NCBI GenBank assembly: GCA_026393675.1
Contig: JAPKZQ010000020.1
Location: 1-34,710 of the forward strand
Direction of reading: 5' to 3'
DNA length: 34,710 bases
Source: Acidobacteriota bacterium
GTDB lineage: Bacteria > Acidobacteriota > Vicinamibacteria > Vicinamibacterales > JAKQTR01
A program made the translations under genes and the position numbers. The notes beneath the pieces are model-generated. The model saw nothing but the letters and a program-made list of their open reading frames with translations. It did no database searches and was not told the origin of the DNA. Below, one piece after another: positions 25,713-34,300 of this stretch. Positions within the stretch are counted from its first letter, which is position 1; every line of letters begins with the position of its first letter.

Positions 25713-26426
25713 CTACCGCGTCAAAACGCGCACGACGGCGTCGGTGTCCAGCAGATTCTCGAACACGATGTCGGCGCCGGCCGCTCGGAGCGCCGCCTGG
25801 TCGGAGCCGCCGGTCGCGACGGCGACACAGTTGACGCCGGCCTTCCGCGCGGCGTCGACGTCGAGCGTCGTGTCGCCAATGATGATCACGTCGGACAATC
25901 CCCCCTTGGGGCAGCCCGCCTCGGCGGCACGCGCCATCGCGACTGGCACCAGTTCGTGCCGGAGGTTGGCATCCCCCCCGTACGCTCCACACCGGAAATG
26001 GCGCCAGAGATCAAAGTAGGCCAGCTTGATCCTGGCACCGTCCCGATAGTTCCCCGTCAACAACCCGAGATGCACCGTCTCAATGACCGCCAGGCGACCG
26101 ATCAACTCGGGGACACCGGGCAGCGCGCCTTTGAAAGAGCGGCGGGACGTGCCATCGATGGGCGTCGGCACTGGCGCATCAACCTCTTGCTTGAGCCGCG
26201 CGAAGTAGGCCGTCGTGAAATCGGCGAGGTGACCCGCGGATGGCTCAACGCCGAACTTCGCCAGGGCATCCGACAGAATCGCCGGATCGGTCCGTCCCGC
26301 CATCGGCACCCCACGGAATGCGTCGGGAATGCCAAAGACCGCTTCAAACGCCCGGTTCATGGCGCGCACGCCAGCGCCACCGGTCAGCACCAGGGTCCCG
26401 TCGACATCGAACAGCAGCAGTTTCAC
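25713..26426 (-). CDS. HAD-superfamily hydrolase (phosphoglycolate phosphatase-like)
   Basis: It is a probable small-metabolite phosphatase. Motif I FDVDGTLV (Asp7 nucleophile, Asp9) is at the very N-terminus. A helical cap follows (about 15-100), then the motif II threonine in LLTGNY, a lysine region for motif III, and motif IV IIIGDTTLDVDAA. The start is set at a GTG (26424-26426) with AAGAGG ahead. The frame is open to ATGs at 26456 and 26480, but those add residues before motif I without a ribosome site. It is the last gene of the minus-strand erpA-to-HAD group, 98 nt after the degenerate ABC gene. Phosphoglycolate or a nucleotide-like substrate is possible; no specificity residues were assigned. 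Confidence 0.85.
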   Translation of the reverse strand: MKLLLFDVDGTLVLTGGAGVRAMNRAFEAVFGIPDAFRGVPMAGRTDPAILSDALAKFGVEPSAGHLADFTTAYFARLKQEVDAPVPTPIDGTSRRSFKGALPGVPELIGRLAVIETVHLGLLTGNYRDGARIKLAYFDLWRHFRCGAYGGDANLRHELVPVAMARAAEAGCPKGGLSDVIIIGDTTLDVDAARKAGVNCVAVATGGSDQAALRAAGADIVFENLLDTDAVVRVLTR

Positions 26427-26524
26427 GGTGTGTGGCCTCTTAGCCCTTCGATTCATGAATCCGGCAACGAATCTATGCACTCAGGGCTTCGTGCTGAGCG
26501 ATCATTCTTCACCGAATCGCCTCG

Positions 26525-27265
26525 TTAGAATACGCAACGGTACTGGCGAGTCGAAGCACTCAGCCATCGCCGCCATCGGGAGTCGGCGAGCAGTTGACCG
26601 GTTGCCGGATCGAGCCTGAGCACGCGTCCGGCGACAACCCGCGCGAACCCCTGATCGGCAGTCAGGGCGAGCAGCGGGAGGCGCCGACTCCGCGCCACGC
26701 GCGCAATCACGCGGCCGAATGCGAGTGCGTGATCCGCGGCCAGCACGTTGGCATGTTCCAGCACGAGCACGCGCGGACCTGATGCGAGGGCTCGAGCCAG
26801 ATGGCATCGCGCCCGGAAGGCCGCATCCAGATCGCCAACCCGCGCGTCGAACCGATCGGCGGGCAGGTCCACCTCCGCCGCCAGTCGGCGCACATCGTCG
26901 AGCACGCGATCCGGAATCGGATCAATCGACAGCGTGAAGGCCGTCGCGATGTTGGCCCCCAGGCTGAGATCGTCAACCAGCACGGCCCGCGACGACACGA
27001 GCCCGAATCGGTCGAGTGTGGCCAACCAGTCGTCAGCGTTCACAATCGCTGATGTCGCCTGCCCGAACACCGTGATGTTTCCGGCATCGGGCAACGTCGC
27101 ACCGGTGACCAGGTTGACGAGTACCTCCGCGCCGGGACCATCGATGCCGGTGATGGCCACGCGTTGGTCCGCACGAAGCGAGAGGTTCGCGATCCGCAGC
27201 GGCCTCAGGCCGCCGAACTGTTTTTCCAGCCCGGCAATCCGGATGACGGGTTCCCGCGCACTCAT
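26525..27265 (-). CDS. ABC-type ATPase homologue with all catalytic motifs lost
   Basis: The 246-residue protein follows the ABC nucleotide-binding fold and resembles MlaF-type ATPases in layout (IRIAGLEKQFGGLRPL, then VAITGIDGPG, SLGANIATAF, CHLARALASGPRVLVLE). Walker A reads GIDGPGAE (40-47), with Ala and Glu where Lys and Ser/Thr are essential. The signature region is VGDLD (143-147) instead of LSGG. Walker B ends VLVLEH (166-171), without the Asp-Glu pair, and the H-loop histidine is Ala203 (TAD for THD). ATP hydrolysis is therefore very unlikely. The frame is intact and codon use matches neighbours, so it is probably a functional pseudo-enzyme, not a decaying gene. No permease gene is adjacent. 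It starts 6 nt after the PHP gene stop. Confidence 0.75.
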   Translation of the reverse strand: MSAREPVIRIAGLEKQFGGLRPLRIANLSLRADQRVAITGIDGPGAEVLVNLVTGATLPDAGNITVFGQATSAIVNADDWLATLDRFGLVSSRAVLVDDLSLGANIATAFTLSIDPIPDRVLDDVRRLAAEVDLPADRFDARVGDLDAAFRARCHLARALASGPRVLVLEHANVLAADHALAFGRVIARVARSRRLPLLALTADQGFARVVAGRVLRLDPATGQLLADSRWRRWLSASTRQYRCVF

Positions 27266-27271
27266 CGCTGC

Positions 27272-28144
27272 TTACCAGGAGGGGCGACGCCCGGCCCGGC
27301 GGCACAGGTCGTCGAAATCGTCACCGGGCACGACGAAGCGGCCGAGACCGCCCGGGTGGTGCGACTGGTCACCGTGATAGTCGGATCCGCCAGTGATGCC
27401 GAGATCCAACCGGCGAGCCAGCGCCAGATAGCGATTGGTGTCGGCGTCGGCATGATCGGGGTGGTAGACCTCGATCGCGCCAAGTCCGGCGTGGCCCAGG
27501 TCGGCGATGATGTCGTCGATCCGGGTGAGGCCCGGATGCGCGAGCGACGCGAGGCCCCCGGACTTCTTGATGATCTGAATGGCGTCCTCGATGGTCACGC
27601 CGGCCCGAGGCGCAAACGCCGGGCACCCCTCGCCGAGGTATCGCTCAAAGGCTTCCCGCCAATTCTTGACATGGCCCGCGTCGACAAGCGCCCGCGCGAT
27701 GAACGGCCGCGACACGGGTTTTCCGCCGGCGGATGCAATCACCTGCTCGATATCGATCGGCACGCCCATCGCCGCCAACCGCCGACCGATCACCCGCGCG
27801 CGCCGGATGCGGTCCTTTCGCTGGTCCGTCAGAAACGCCATCAGGGCCGGCGCGCGATGGTCGAGAAAGTACCCCAGCACGTGCACGTCCTTCTGCTGCC
27901 ACACCGCCGTGATCTCGATGCCGGGCACGAAGCGAAGCCCCGAATCTCGTGCGGCCGCTTCGACGGCAGGGACCGCGTCGATCGTGTCGTGGTCGGTGAC
28001 GGCGATGACCGACAGGCCGGCCGCCGCGCAGTTCGCCACGAGGGCCTCGGGCGCATCCACGCCGTCGGAGGCCGTCGTATGGAGGTGCAGATCGATCAAT
28101 GGAGACGGGCGACCCGGAGTCGGGGATGCGTCTGGTGTCAGCAC
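27272..28144 (-). CDS. PHP-domain phosphoesterase (YciV/RNase AM-like)
   Basis: It is a metal-dependent phosphoesterase of the stand-alone PHP family. Characterised relatives hydrolyse 3',5'-nucleoside bisphosphates (pAp) or trim RNA 5' ends. Metal ligands are visible in DLHLHT (18-23), VTDHDT (His52), PGIEITA (about 75-81), SLAHPG and GSDYHG near the C-terminus. Length of 290 aa fits. The start is a GTG (28144) three nucleotides after the stop of the Fur fusion gene, and the degenerate ABC gene follows after 6 nt. Tight packing implies cotranscription. Confidence 0.88.
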   Translation of the reverse strand: MLTPDASPTPGRPSPLIDLHLHTTASDGVDAPEALVANCAAAGLSVIAVTDHDTIDAVPAVEAAARDSGLRFVPGIEITAVWQQKDVHVLGYFLDHRAPALMAFLTDQRKDRIRRARVIGRRLAAMGVPIDIEQVIASAGGKPVSRPFIARALVDAGHVKNWREAFERYLGEGCPAFAPRAGVTIEDAIQIIKKSGGLASLAHPGLTRIDDIIADLGHAGLGAIEVYHPDHADADTNRYLALARRLDLGITGGSDYHGDQSHHPGGLGRFVVPGDDFDDLCRRAGRRPSW

Positions 28145-28147
28145 GGA

Positions 28148-29134
28148 TTACGCCCGACGTCGGGCGGAGCGGGCGCGTCGCGCTGCGCGGGCCTGGCTCT
28201 CGCGCTTGGTCAGGGCGATGTACTCGCGAAGCAGGAGATCGAGGTGCCCGCGTTCCTCGTCGGCGAACTCCAGGAAGATCTGCTTGCCGGTCGAATCCTC
28301 GAATCGCTCGCCGTATCGCTTGAAGAAGCGGTGCGATGTCCGCTCGCATCGGATGCCGATCTTGAGCGCCTGTCGATCGTCCACGCCCCGCGCCACTTCT
28401 TCGGCCGCCGCCGCGAACAACCCGTTGGCGGCTCCCTTGAAGAACAGGAACGTCGGCCGCGACTCGAGTTGCGGATCCTGCTGAAGCAGTATCTGATAGC
28501 GCGACTCGAGCGCGGACAGATGGTCGCGCTCTTCGTCGGCCAGTTTCTGGAACACCCGCCGGCCGCGCGCGTCTCTCGTCATCCTCGCGGCCCGCGTGTA
28601 GAACTCGAGGCCGCTGCGCTCGGTGGCGATCGCGATGCGCAGTGCGTCGCGGGCAAACACCATCTCGCTCGTGTCGCCATCGGCCACGGCGGGTTTGCCC
28701 GTGCGGCACTCATCGCAGGTGCCGTAGATCTGCAGCACGCTCTGGCGGGCCGAAAAATTCCGGGCGACCGCCACTTCCTCAATCAGCGCTTCGATGTCGG
28801 AACTGAGGAACTCGAGCGATCGATTGCAGGTCTTGCAGATGAGATGGAAGTGGCGCGGATGCCGATACGAGTGTTCAAACCGGAACCGGCCTTCGCCGAA
28901 ATCCACTTTGCGCGCGATGCCGGCATCCACCATCCACTGCAGCGTTCGGTAGACGGTCGCCCGGCTGATGCGCGCGTCCTCCCGGCGGATCAGATCCACC
29001 AGGTCGTCGGCGGAGAGATGGCCTTCGTGCTTGAGAAAGACCCCGAGGATCCGCTCGCGCTTGGTCGAGCGCTTCCCGCCTGGCGGGGCGAGGCTGGCGA
29101 CGTCCGGCACGACGAGATCAGCTGGTGTTGACAT
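28148..29134 (-). CDS. Fur-family regulator fused to a rubrerythrin-like diiron domain
   Basis: Residues about 22-145 are a Fur/PerR-type repressor: winged helix with SRATVYRTLQWMVDAG (57-72), a His-rich metal region with HFHLIC (95-100), and the zinc-binding CxxC pairs Cys100/Cys103 and Cys140/Cys143. Residues about 157-305 are a ferritin-like four-helix domain with a complete diiron set: Glu172, E202-R-D-H205, Glu264 and E294-R-G-H297. The tail is Arg/Ala-rich. No rubredoxin domain is present. A peroxide- or iron-sensing repressor whose diiron centre is part of the sensor, or a self-regulated peroxidase, are both plausible; this is inference. It follows erpA by 60 nt and precedes the PHP gene. 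Confidence 0.88.
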   Translation of the reverse strand: MSTPADLVVPDVASLAPPGGKRSTKRERILGVFLKHEGHLSADDLVDLIRREDARISRATVYRTLQWMVDAGIARKVDFGEGRFRFEHSYRHPRHFHLICKTCNRSLEFLSSDIEALIEEVAVARNFSARQSVLQIYGTCDECRTGKPAVADGDTSEMVFARDALRIAIATERSGLEFYTRAARMTRDARGRRVFQKLADEERDHLSALESRYQILLQQDPQLESRPTFLFFKGAANGLFAAAAEEVARGVDDRQALKIGIRCERTSHRFFKRYGERFEDSTGKQIFLEFADEERGHLDLLLREYIALTKRESQARAARRARSARRRA

Positions 29135-29163
29135 CGAACGTGCCCGCCCTGAGATGATGGGCC

Positions 29164-29190
29164 GACGTCCGGCTTCATCAGCCGGGCGTC
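29164..29190 (-). terminator. Hairpin after erpA
   Basis: GACGTCCGGC and GCCGGGCGTC form a 10-bp stem (one T-G pair) with loop TTCATCA, starting 4 nt after the erpA stop. There is no T-run, so it may only attenuate readthrough into the Fur fusion gene. Confidence 0.4.
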
Positions 29191-29194
29191 AGAT

Positions 29195-29521
29195 CTATTC
29201 CGTCCTGAACGACGATCCGCACCCGCAGGTCGACTTCGCGTTGGGGTTGCGGATGGTAAACCCGCCGCCCGTCACGCTGTCGACGAAATCCACTTCCGCG
29301 CCCGTGAGGTATCGGGCGCTGATCGGATCGATGAACAGCTTCACGCCGTTCGACTCGAAGGACTGGTCGCTCGGTCCCGGACTGTCTTCGATCATCAGAC
29401 CGTACTGAAACCCGGAGCAGCCGCCTCCCTGCACGAACACGCGAAGGCCGCTCTGTACCTTCTGCTCTTCGGCCAGCAACTCGTTGATCTTGGTGGCGGC
29501 CGATGTCGAAACGTTCACCAT
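29195..29521 (-). CDS. erpA: A-type iron-sulfur cluster insertion protein
   Basis: It is a small carrier that inserts Fe-S clusters into target proteins. The 108 residues carry the three conserved cysteines: Cys35 in GGGCSGFQY, and Cys99 and Cys101 in STCGCGSSF. The KINELLAEE helix and the GLRVFVQGGG strand are typical of ErpA/IscA. The ATG at 29521 follows AGGGAG at good spacing; a longer frame to 29617 has no support. Its promoter has a perfect -10. Being first in line before a Fur/rubrerythrin regulator suggests iron- or oxidant-dependent control. IscA or SufA would be equivalent names. Confidence 0.94.
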   Translation of the reverse strand: MVNVSTSAATKINELLAEEQKVQSGLRVFVQGGGCSGFQYGLMIEDSPGPSDQSFESNGVKLFIDPISARYLTGAEVDFVDSVTGGGFTIRNPNAKSTCGCGSSFRTE

Positions 29522-29558
29522 ATGGGGCTCCCTGTCGATAGTCGATTCACCTGCTGTA

Positions 29559-29564
29559 ATTATA
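29559..29564 (-). promoter_or_regulatory. Perfect TATAAT -10 box for erpA
   Basis: On the minus strand TATAAT would give a leader of about 31 nt to the ATG at 29521, including the AGGGAG site. The -35 region is GC-rich (CGCGTG) and poor, which could fit an activator- or repressor-controlled promoter. Confidence 0.5.
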
Positions 29565-29677
29565 GCGTGACCGACGCGCGCCACGCGACTGCCCCGCCGC
29601 TTTGCGCGGGCCGACACTCACCATATCATGTTATCTTACAGCGAGTTAGCCCGTTCGACGCGGCGCTCGCGCGCCTT

Positions 29678-29741
29678 GCTCAGGGCTAATCCTGAGCGAA
29701 GGTCCTGAGTCCCGCCTGAGCCGAAGCCCGAAGGGCGGACT
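29678..29741. repeat. Interspersed palindromic repeat cluster
   Basis: GCTCAGG-GCTAAT-CCTGAGC forms a 7-bp hairpin (29678-29697), followed by GAAGGTCCTGAG, GCCTGAGCCGAAG and GCCCGAAGGGC. The CCTGAGCGAAG and GAAGGGC words are shared, in reverse sense, with 231-256. The spacer 29590-29780 between divergent genes has no coding. Confidence 0.45.
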
Positions 29742-29826
29742 ATTCAGAGCCGTCAGGAATAGGCCGGGTTAGACGCCGTCAATGACGTTCAGGATCCCCT
29801 CCGCCCCGCACCCTGGAGTCGCCAGC

Positions 29827-31260
29827 ATGGCCCACGAATACCCCTTCTACCTGGCAGGCCTTTGGGACAAGTCCTCCCACCAGCTCGCCGTCATCAACCC
29901 TTACGACGACTCGATGGTTGCGACCACGTGGCTTGCCGGGGAATCCGAGGTCGAACGTGCGACGGTGGCGGCCGTCGAGGCGGCATCCATCATGCGTCAC
30001 CTGCCACTGTACCGGCGCGCGGAAATCCTGGCCCAGGCGTCGGTCGTCTTGACGAGCCGGCGCGATGAGATCGGGCGGGCACTCGCGGGTGAAGCCGGCA
30101 AACCCATCCGGGACGCGCTCACCGAAGTCGATCGCGCCGCGATGACCTTCCACGTCGCGAGCGAGGAGGCCCGCCGGCTGGGTGGCGAGGTCATCCCGCT
30201 CGACCTGGCCGCGCACGGCAAGGGCCGCATCGCCATCCTGCGCCGTTTTCCATTGGGACCAGTCGCGGGGATCTCGCCGTTCAACTTCCCGCTGAACCTG
30301 TCGGCGCACAAGATCGCACCCGCCGTGGCGGCCGGCAACACAATGGTGCTCAAGCCCGCTTCCAAGACGCCGCTGTCGGCGCTCTTCCTGGCGGCGGCGC
30401 TCGACGAGGCCGGCCTCCCCAAAGGCGCGCTCAGCGTCCTGCCGATGTCGCGCGAACTCGGCGACCGGCTGGTGACTGACGATCGGTTCAAGCTGCTGAC
30501 TTTCACCGGCTCGTCGCCGGTCGGCTGGGCGATGAAGGCGCGGGCCGGCAAGAAGAAGGTCGTACTCGAGCTTGGCGGCAATGCCGGCGTCATCGTCGAT
30601 GCCAGCGCCAACCTGCCGTACGCCGCGCAGCGCGTCGTCACGGGCGGGTTCGCCTATGCGGGCCAGAGCTGCATCTCGGTGCAGCGCGTCTTCGTGCACG
30701 CGAGCGTTTACGACACGTTCGCGAAGATGTTGGTCGACAAGCTCGCCACGCTGGTTATCGGCAACCCGCTCGACCCGGCCACCGACCTCGGACCGATGAT
30801 CGATGCGAGCGAAGTGGATCGGATCGAGGGGTGGGTCAATGAGGCCGTCGCGCAGGGCGCACGCGTGCTGACGGGCGGGTCGCGCATCAGCCGGTCGATC
30901 TACGCCCCAACCATCCTGGAGCACGTTCCCGAAGCGTCGAAGGTGTGCGCGCAGGAAGTATTCGCGCCGGTCATCGGCTTGTACCGGTTCACCGACTTCA
31001 ATGACGCCATGGCCGCCGTCAACCGGTCGACCTTCGGCCTCCAGGCCGGCGTCTTCACCAACGATCTTCTGCACATGCTGGCGGCCTACGACACCATCGA
31101 GGCGGGCGGCATCATCGTCAACGATGTGCCCACGTGGCGGATCGACCACATGCCGTACGGGGGCGTCAAGGACTCGGGCACGGGCCGCGAAGGTCCACGC
31201 TACACGATCGAAGAGATGACCGAGCCCAGGCTGCTCGTGATCAACCAGGAGATGGCGTAG
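29827..31260 (+). CDS. NAD(P)-dependent aldehyde dehydrogenase
   Basis: It oxidises an aldehyde to a carboxylic acid. The 477-residue protein has the catalytic Cys282 (AGQSCISVQR), the general base Glu248 in VLELGGNAG, the oxyanion-hole Asn153 in SPFNFPLN, and the late motif YGGVKDSGTGREG. Substrate class is unclear. Overall wording resembles lactaldehyde or non-phosphorylating glyceraldehyde-3-phosphate dehydrogenase-like members more than P5C dehydrogenase, so it is not an obvious partner for the proline dehydrogenase. The ATG at 29827 has GGAG about 9 nt ahead; an in-frame ATG at 29782 has none. It is convergent with the glycoside hydrolase gene. Confidence 0.92.
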   Translation: MAHEYPFYLAGLWDKSSHQLAVINPYDDSMVATTWLAGESEVERATVAAVEAASIMRHLPLYRRAEILAQASVVLTSRRDEIGRALAGEAGKPIRDALTEVDRAAMTFHVASEEARRLGGEVIPLDLAAHGKGRIAILRRFPLGPVAGISPFNFPLNLSAHKIAPAVAAGNTMVLKPASKTPLSALFLAAALDEAGLPKGALSVLPMSRELGDRLVTDDRFKLLTFTGSSPVGWAMKARAGKKKVVLELGGNAGVIVDASANLPYAAQRVVTGGFAYAGQSCISVQRVFVHASVYDTFAKMLVDKLATLVIGNPLDPATDLGPMIDASEVDRIEGWVNEAVAQGARVLTGGSRISRSIYAPTILEHVPEASKVCAQEVFAPVIGLYRFTDFNDAMAAVNRSTFGLQAGVFTNDLLHMLAAYDTIEAGGIIVNDVPTWRIDHMPYGGVKDSGTGREGPRYTIEEMTEPRLLVINQEMA

Positions 31261-31313
31261 CGGCTACTCCGGTTCGAACCGCCCACCGGCGCGAAGCTTG
31301 AAGAAGCGTGACG

Positions 31314-34300
31314 TCACGGCTGCAGTGACCTCGCGGCCGATCCGTGCGGATAGTCGGCGATGACGGCGTGGGTGCGCCGATCCACCAACACGAGTGCCGC
31401 GCGGCCAGCGCCAAAACTGATGGAGACACAGGGCCGCTCGGACGGGTCGCAGAAACTCACCCGCTGCGGTTCCCTCCGCGTTTCGGACACGATGGTGTAG
31501 AGCACGGCATCCCGGTAGCTGGCCGGGTAGATGAGCAGAGACGAGTCATCCGGAGTCGTGTTGACAATGACGCTGGTGATGCCCGCGGCCTGCAGAGCAA
31601 GGCGGTAGAACGTCACCGTCGGTTCACTGTTGTCCGCCAACTCGACCGGCGCCGCGACCCAGAGCAGTTTCCCTTTTCCCATCGCCACTTCGCGGTAGCC
31701 CTTGACGCTGCTCGGCGGGCCCTCTACCACCGTTTCGACACGATGGAGCCTCTCGCCCCGATAGTGCAGCCCGACCTCGCCGGCCTGGCCGGCGACGAAC
31801 TCCTCGGGCATCACCGGGCGGACCATGGTCGGCAGCCCGATCTCCTGCATCCGCCCGGTCGGGATCCAATGCTCGTCCTCATCAAACGGCCCAGTCACCA
31901 GCAGCGTCGTCCCCTGCTCCAGCCACACGCGTAACTGCGCCCACGCCTTCCTGGTGAGGATCCGGGGACACGGGAGGATGGCGAGTTTCGGCGGAACCGG
32001 CCAGGTGTCGAGATTGAACTCGCCGACCGCCGCCATCGGCACACGGCAGTGGTAGTGCATGACACGCACGGCTCGCTTGGTCGCCTCGATCGCGCTTGTC
32101 CTCACGCTGAACTGATTCGCCTGCGGAATGACGAGCAGCACCTGCTCGCGCTCGCGGCCCTCGAGGTGGGGCGCCGCTTCGCGGACAAACGCCGTGATCC
32201 CGCGCCAGGCATCGAATTCAGGTTTGATCGAACCATCAGGCCTGAGAAGGCCAATCGCCGCCTCGTTATCGGACGGCATGTAGGGATTCGTATTCCAGAT
32301 CCAGTTGATGTACCCGGCGCCGCCCACGCCAATGGCGAGCGCCAGTTTGCGCTCGAACAGATTGCGGACCTCCTCTTCGCTTCTCCAGGGACGGCCGTCC
32401 GCCGTCTCGTAGAACATCACGCCAGTTTCCTGGACGAGGTTGGGCTTCGCGGGGTGTTTCGAGACGACCATGTCCCACAGCAGGTCGTCGTTGTACCACC
32501 ACGTGTGAATGCTCGTCAGGTCCACCGACGGGCCGAAGAAGTGGTTGGACGGCCGCTCGCCCGTGCCGCCCTCATCCTGGCCCACCGTGATCAGCTGTCC
32601 AGGCGATCCCGCGGCGCGGATCGCCGTCGCCATCTCGTCCACCCATTCGCGGAACATGTCCTGTGCGAACAGGCGGTAGTCGACCGCCTTCAGTGGCCGG
32701 CGATGGCCAAAGAGATTTGTGTCGGTAAAATCCGCGATCTCAGGTAGTCCCAGACCTTCACCTACGGTCCCGCGCCACAGTTGCTGGATGGTCGCCTCAC
32801 GCTCGTCTGGCGTGGCCGCCGGATACCGGGACGCCAGCCACGCGGCCCACCGACGCCGCTCGTGTTCGTCGCCGTTCGGACGGGTCAACCACAACTGGTC
32901 AGGCGAGCAGAACGATGGCTCGTTGATCAAATCCCAGGTCACATGCGTCATCGCGCGGTACCGGCCGACGATCGCGGTGACGAATCGTTTCTGCGCCGCG
33001 ACCGCCCGCGGATCGAGATAGGCATTGCTGCCGCCCCACATCGGCGGCAGGAATGCGAAGAACGTGAAGACGATGCCGATGTCGTGACGCGTGGCCGTGA
33101 GCATAAAGGCATCGAGCGCCCGCAGCGCGGCCTCGTTCGTCACGCCATCGTCTCGCATGTAGCTGGTCCAGCCGGTCCACAGCCCGGTGCGCACGACATT
33201 GACGCCCGCGCGGCGCATCGCCGCGAAGTCGCGATCCCACACGTCGGGATTCGGCTCGAGCAGGAACCGGCGATGCACGTCGGACGCCATGTAGGTGGTG
33301 CCTGTCACCGGGAACGGCTTGCCATCACGGCGCAGGCTGACGGTGTCGGCGGTGACCGGCGTGCCTCGCGCGAGAGCCGCCTCGTCTACCACCCAGAAGC
33401 CGGAAGACGCCCGAAGCTCGGACTGTCCCGTGCGGGTCAGGCGGGCATCAACGCGGTACATGCCCGGCGGAAACACGCCAAACGTGTCGGTTCGCTCAAT
33501 CGACGGGCCGCGACCGGCCACGAGGCCGCCTCCATTCGCAACGACCTTCCCGCCGCTGTCGACGATCTCGATGGCGACGGTGCCGTCATTCGGCGCTTCG
33601 ACGCCCATCCCCGGACGGACCAGCTCGGTGGTGACGACCAGCGGTTCACGGTCGCGGTAGCACGCGAGCGATGGCCGCACCTGAAGCCGCTGGCATCCGG
33701 CGGCCGCAGCGGCCGTCAGCGCCCGAATCAGTTGGGCCGTCACCGATCCGGTGCTGGTCACCAGGACCCAGCGTCCGCCAGCTCGCTCCCCGCGCACCCG
33801 ATCGATGAGCACGACCGGAGCAGCGATGGGCCATCTGGACACCGCCTTGCCGGCCTCGGTGTCGATCCGCATCGCTGCCAGCAGCGGTTCGATCATCGCG
33901 TCGCGCGGGCCGTCTGATCCGTCTTCGTCGGGAAATTGCCTGGTCTCGCTGAACCGCACGTAGAACGCGAAGGCGCTTGGTGTGGAGATCTGCCCCAAAA
34001 GCGCGGCCGCGAACGGATGCCGCGCCGAGACTTCCCACTCAACCGCCGGAGGGATCGTGATGGGAAACGCCTGCGTGATGCCGAGGCTCTTGTGGTAAGC
34101 CGTCTGTCGCACTTCCGGCCGCCACGCACCGCTGCCGCCGACGACGGGGACGGCGAGCGGTACGCCACCGAGATTGACCCAATGGCCGCCGGCCGCGAGA
34201 AACGCGCGGATCGCGTTCCACGCGTGCTTGGGGAACGCGCTGCCGTACGGGGTCACCAGTACATCGAACCGATCGCGTGTGAGCTGGTTGGCGAGCGCGT

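Noticed and set aside
27164-29131. 655-codon plus-strand open frame opposite the PHP and Fur fusion genes
   Set aside because: It covers several well-supported minus-strand genes. Its composition (Arg/Gly/His-rich) is that of a GC-rich antisense shadow.
31271-31280. tRNA T-arm-like GGTTCGAACC
   Set aside because: No matching T-stem, anticodon or acceptor arms surround it; it is a chance palindrome after the aldehyde dehydrogenase stop.
31307-31318. 12-bp perfect palindrome CGTGACGTCACG as an operator
   Set aside because: It lies between two convergent gene ends and overlaps a stop codon, where an operator is unlikely. At most it helps end transcripts.
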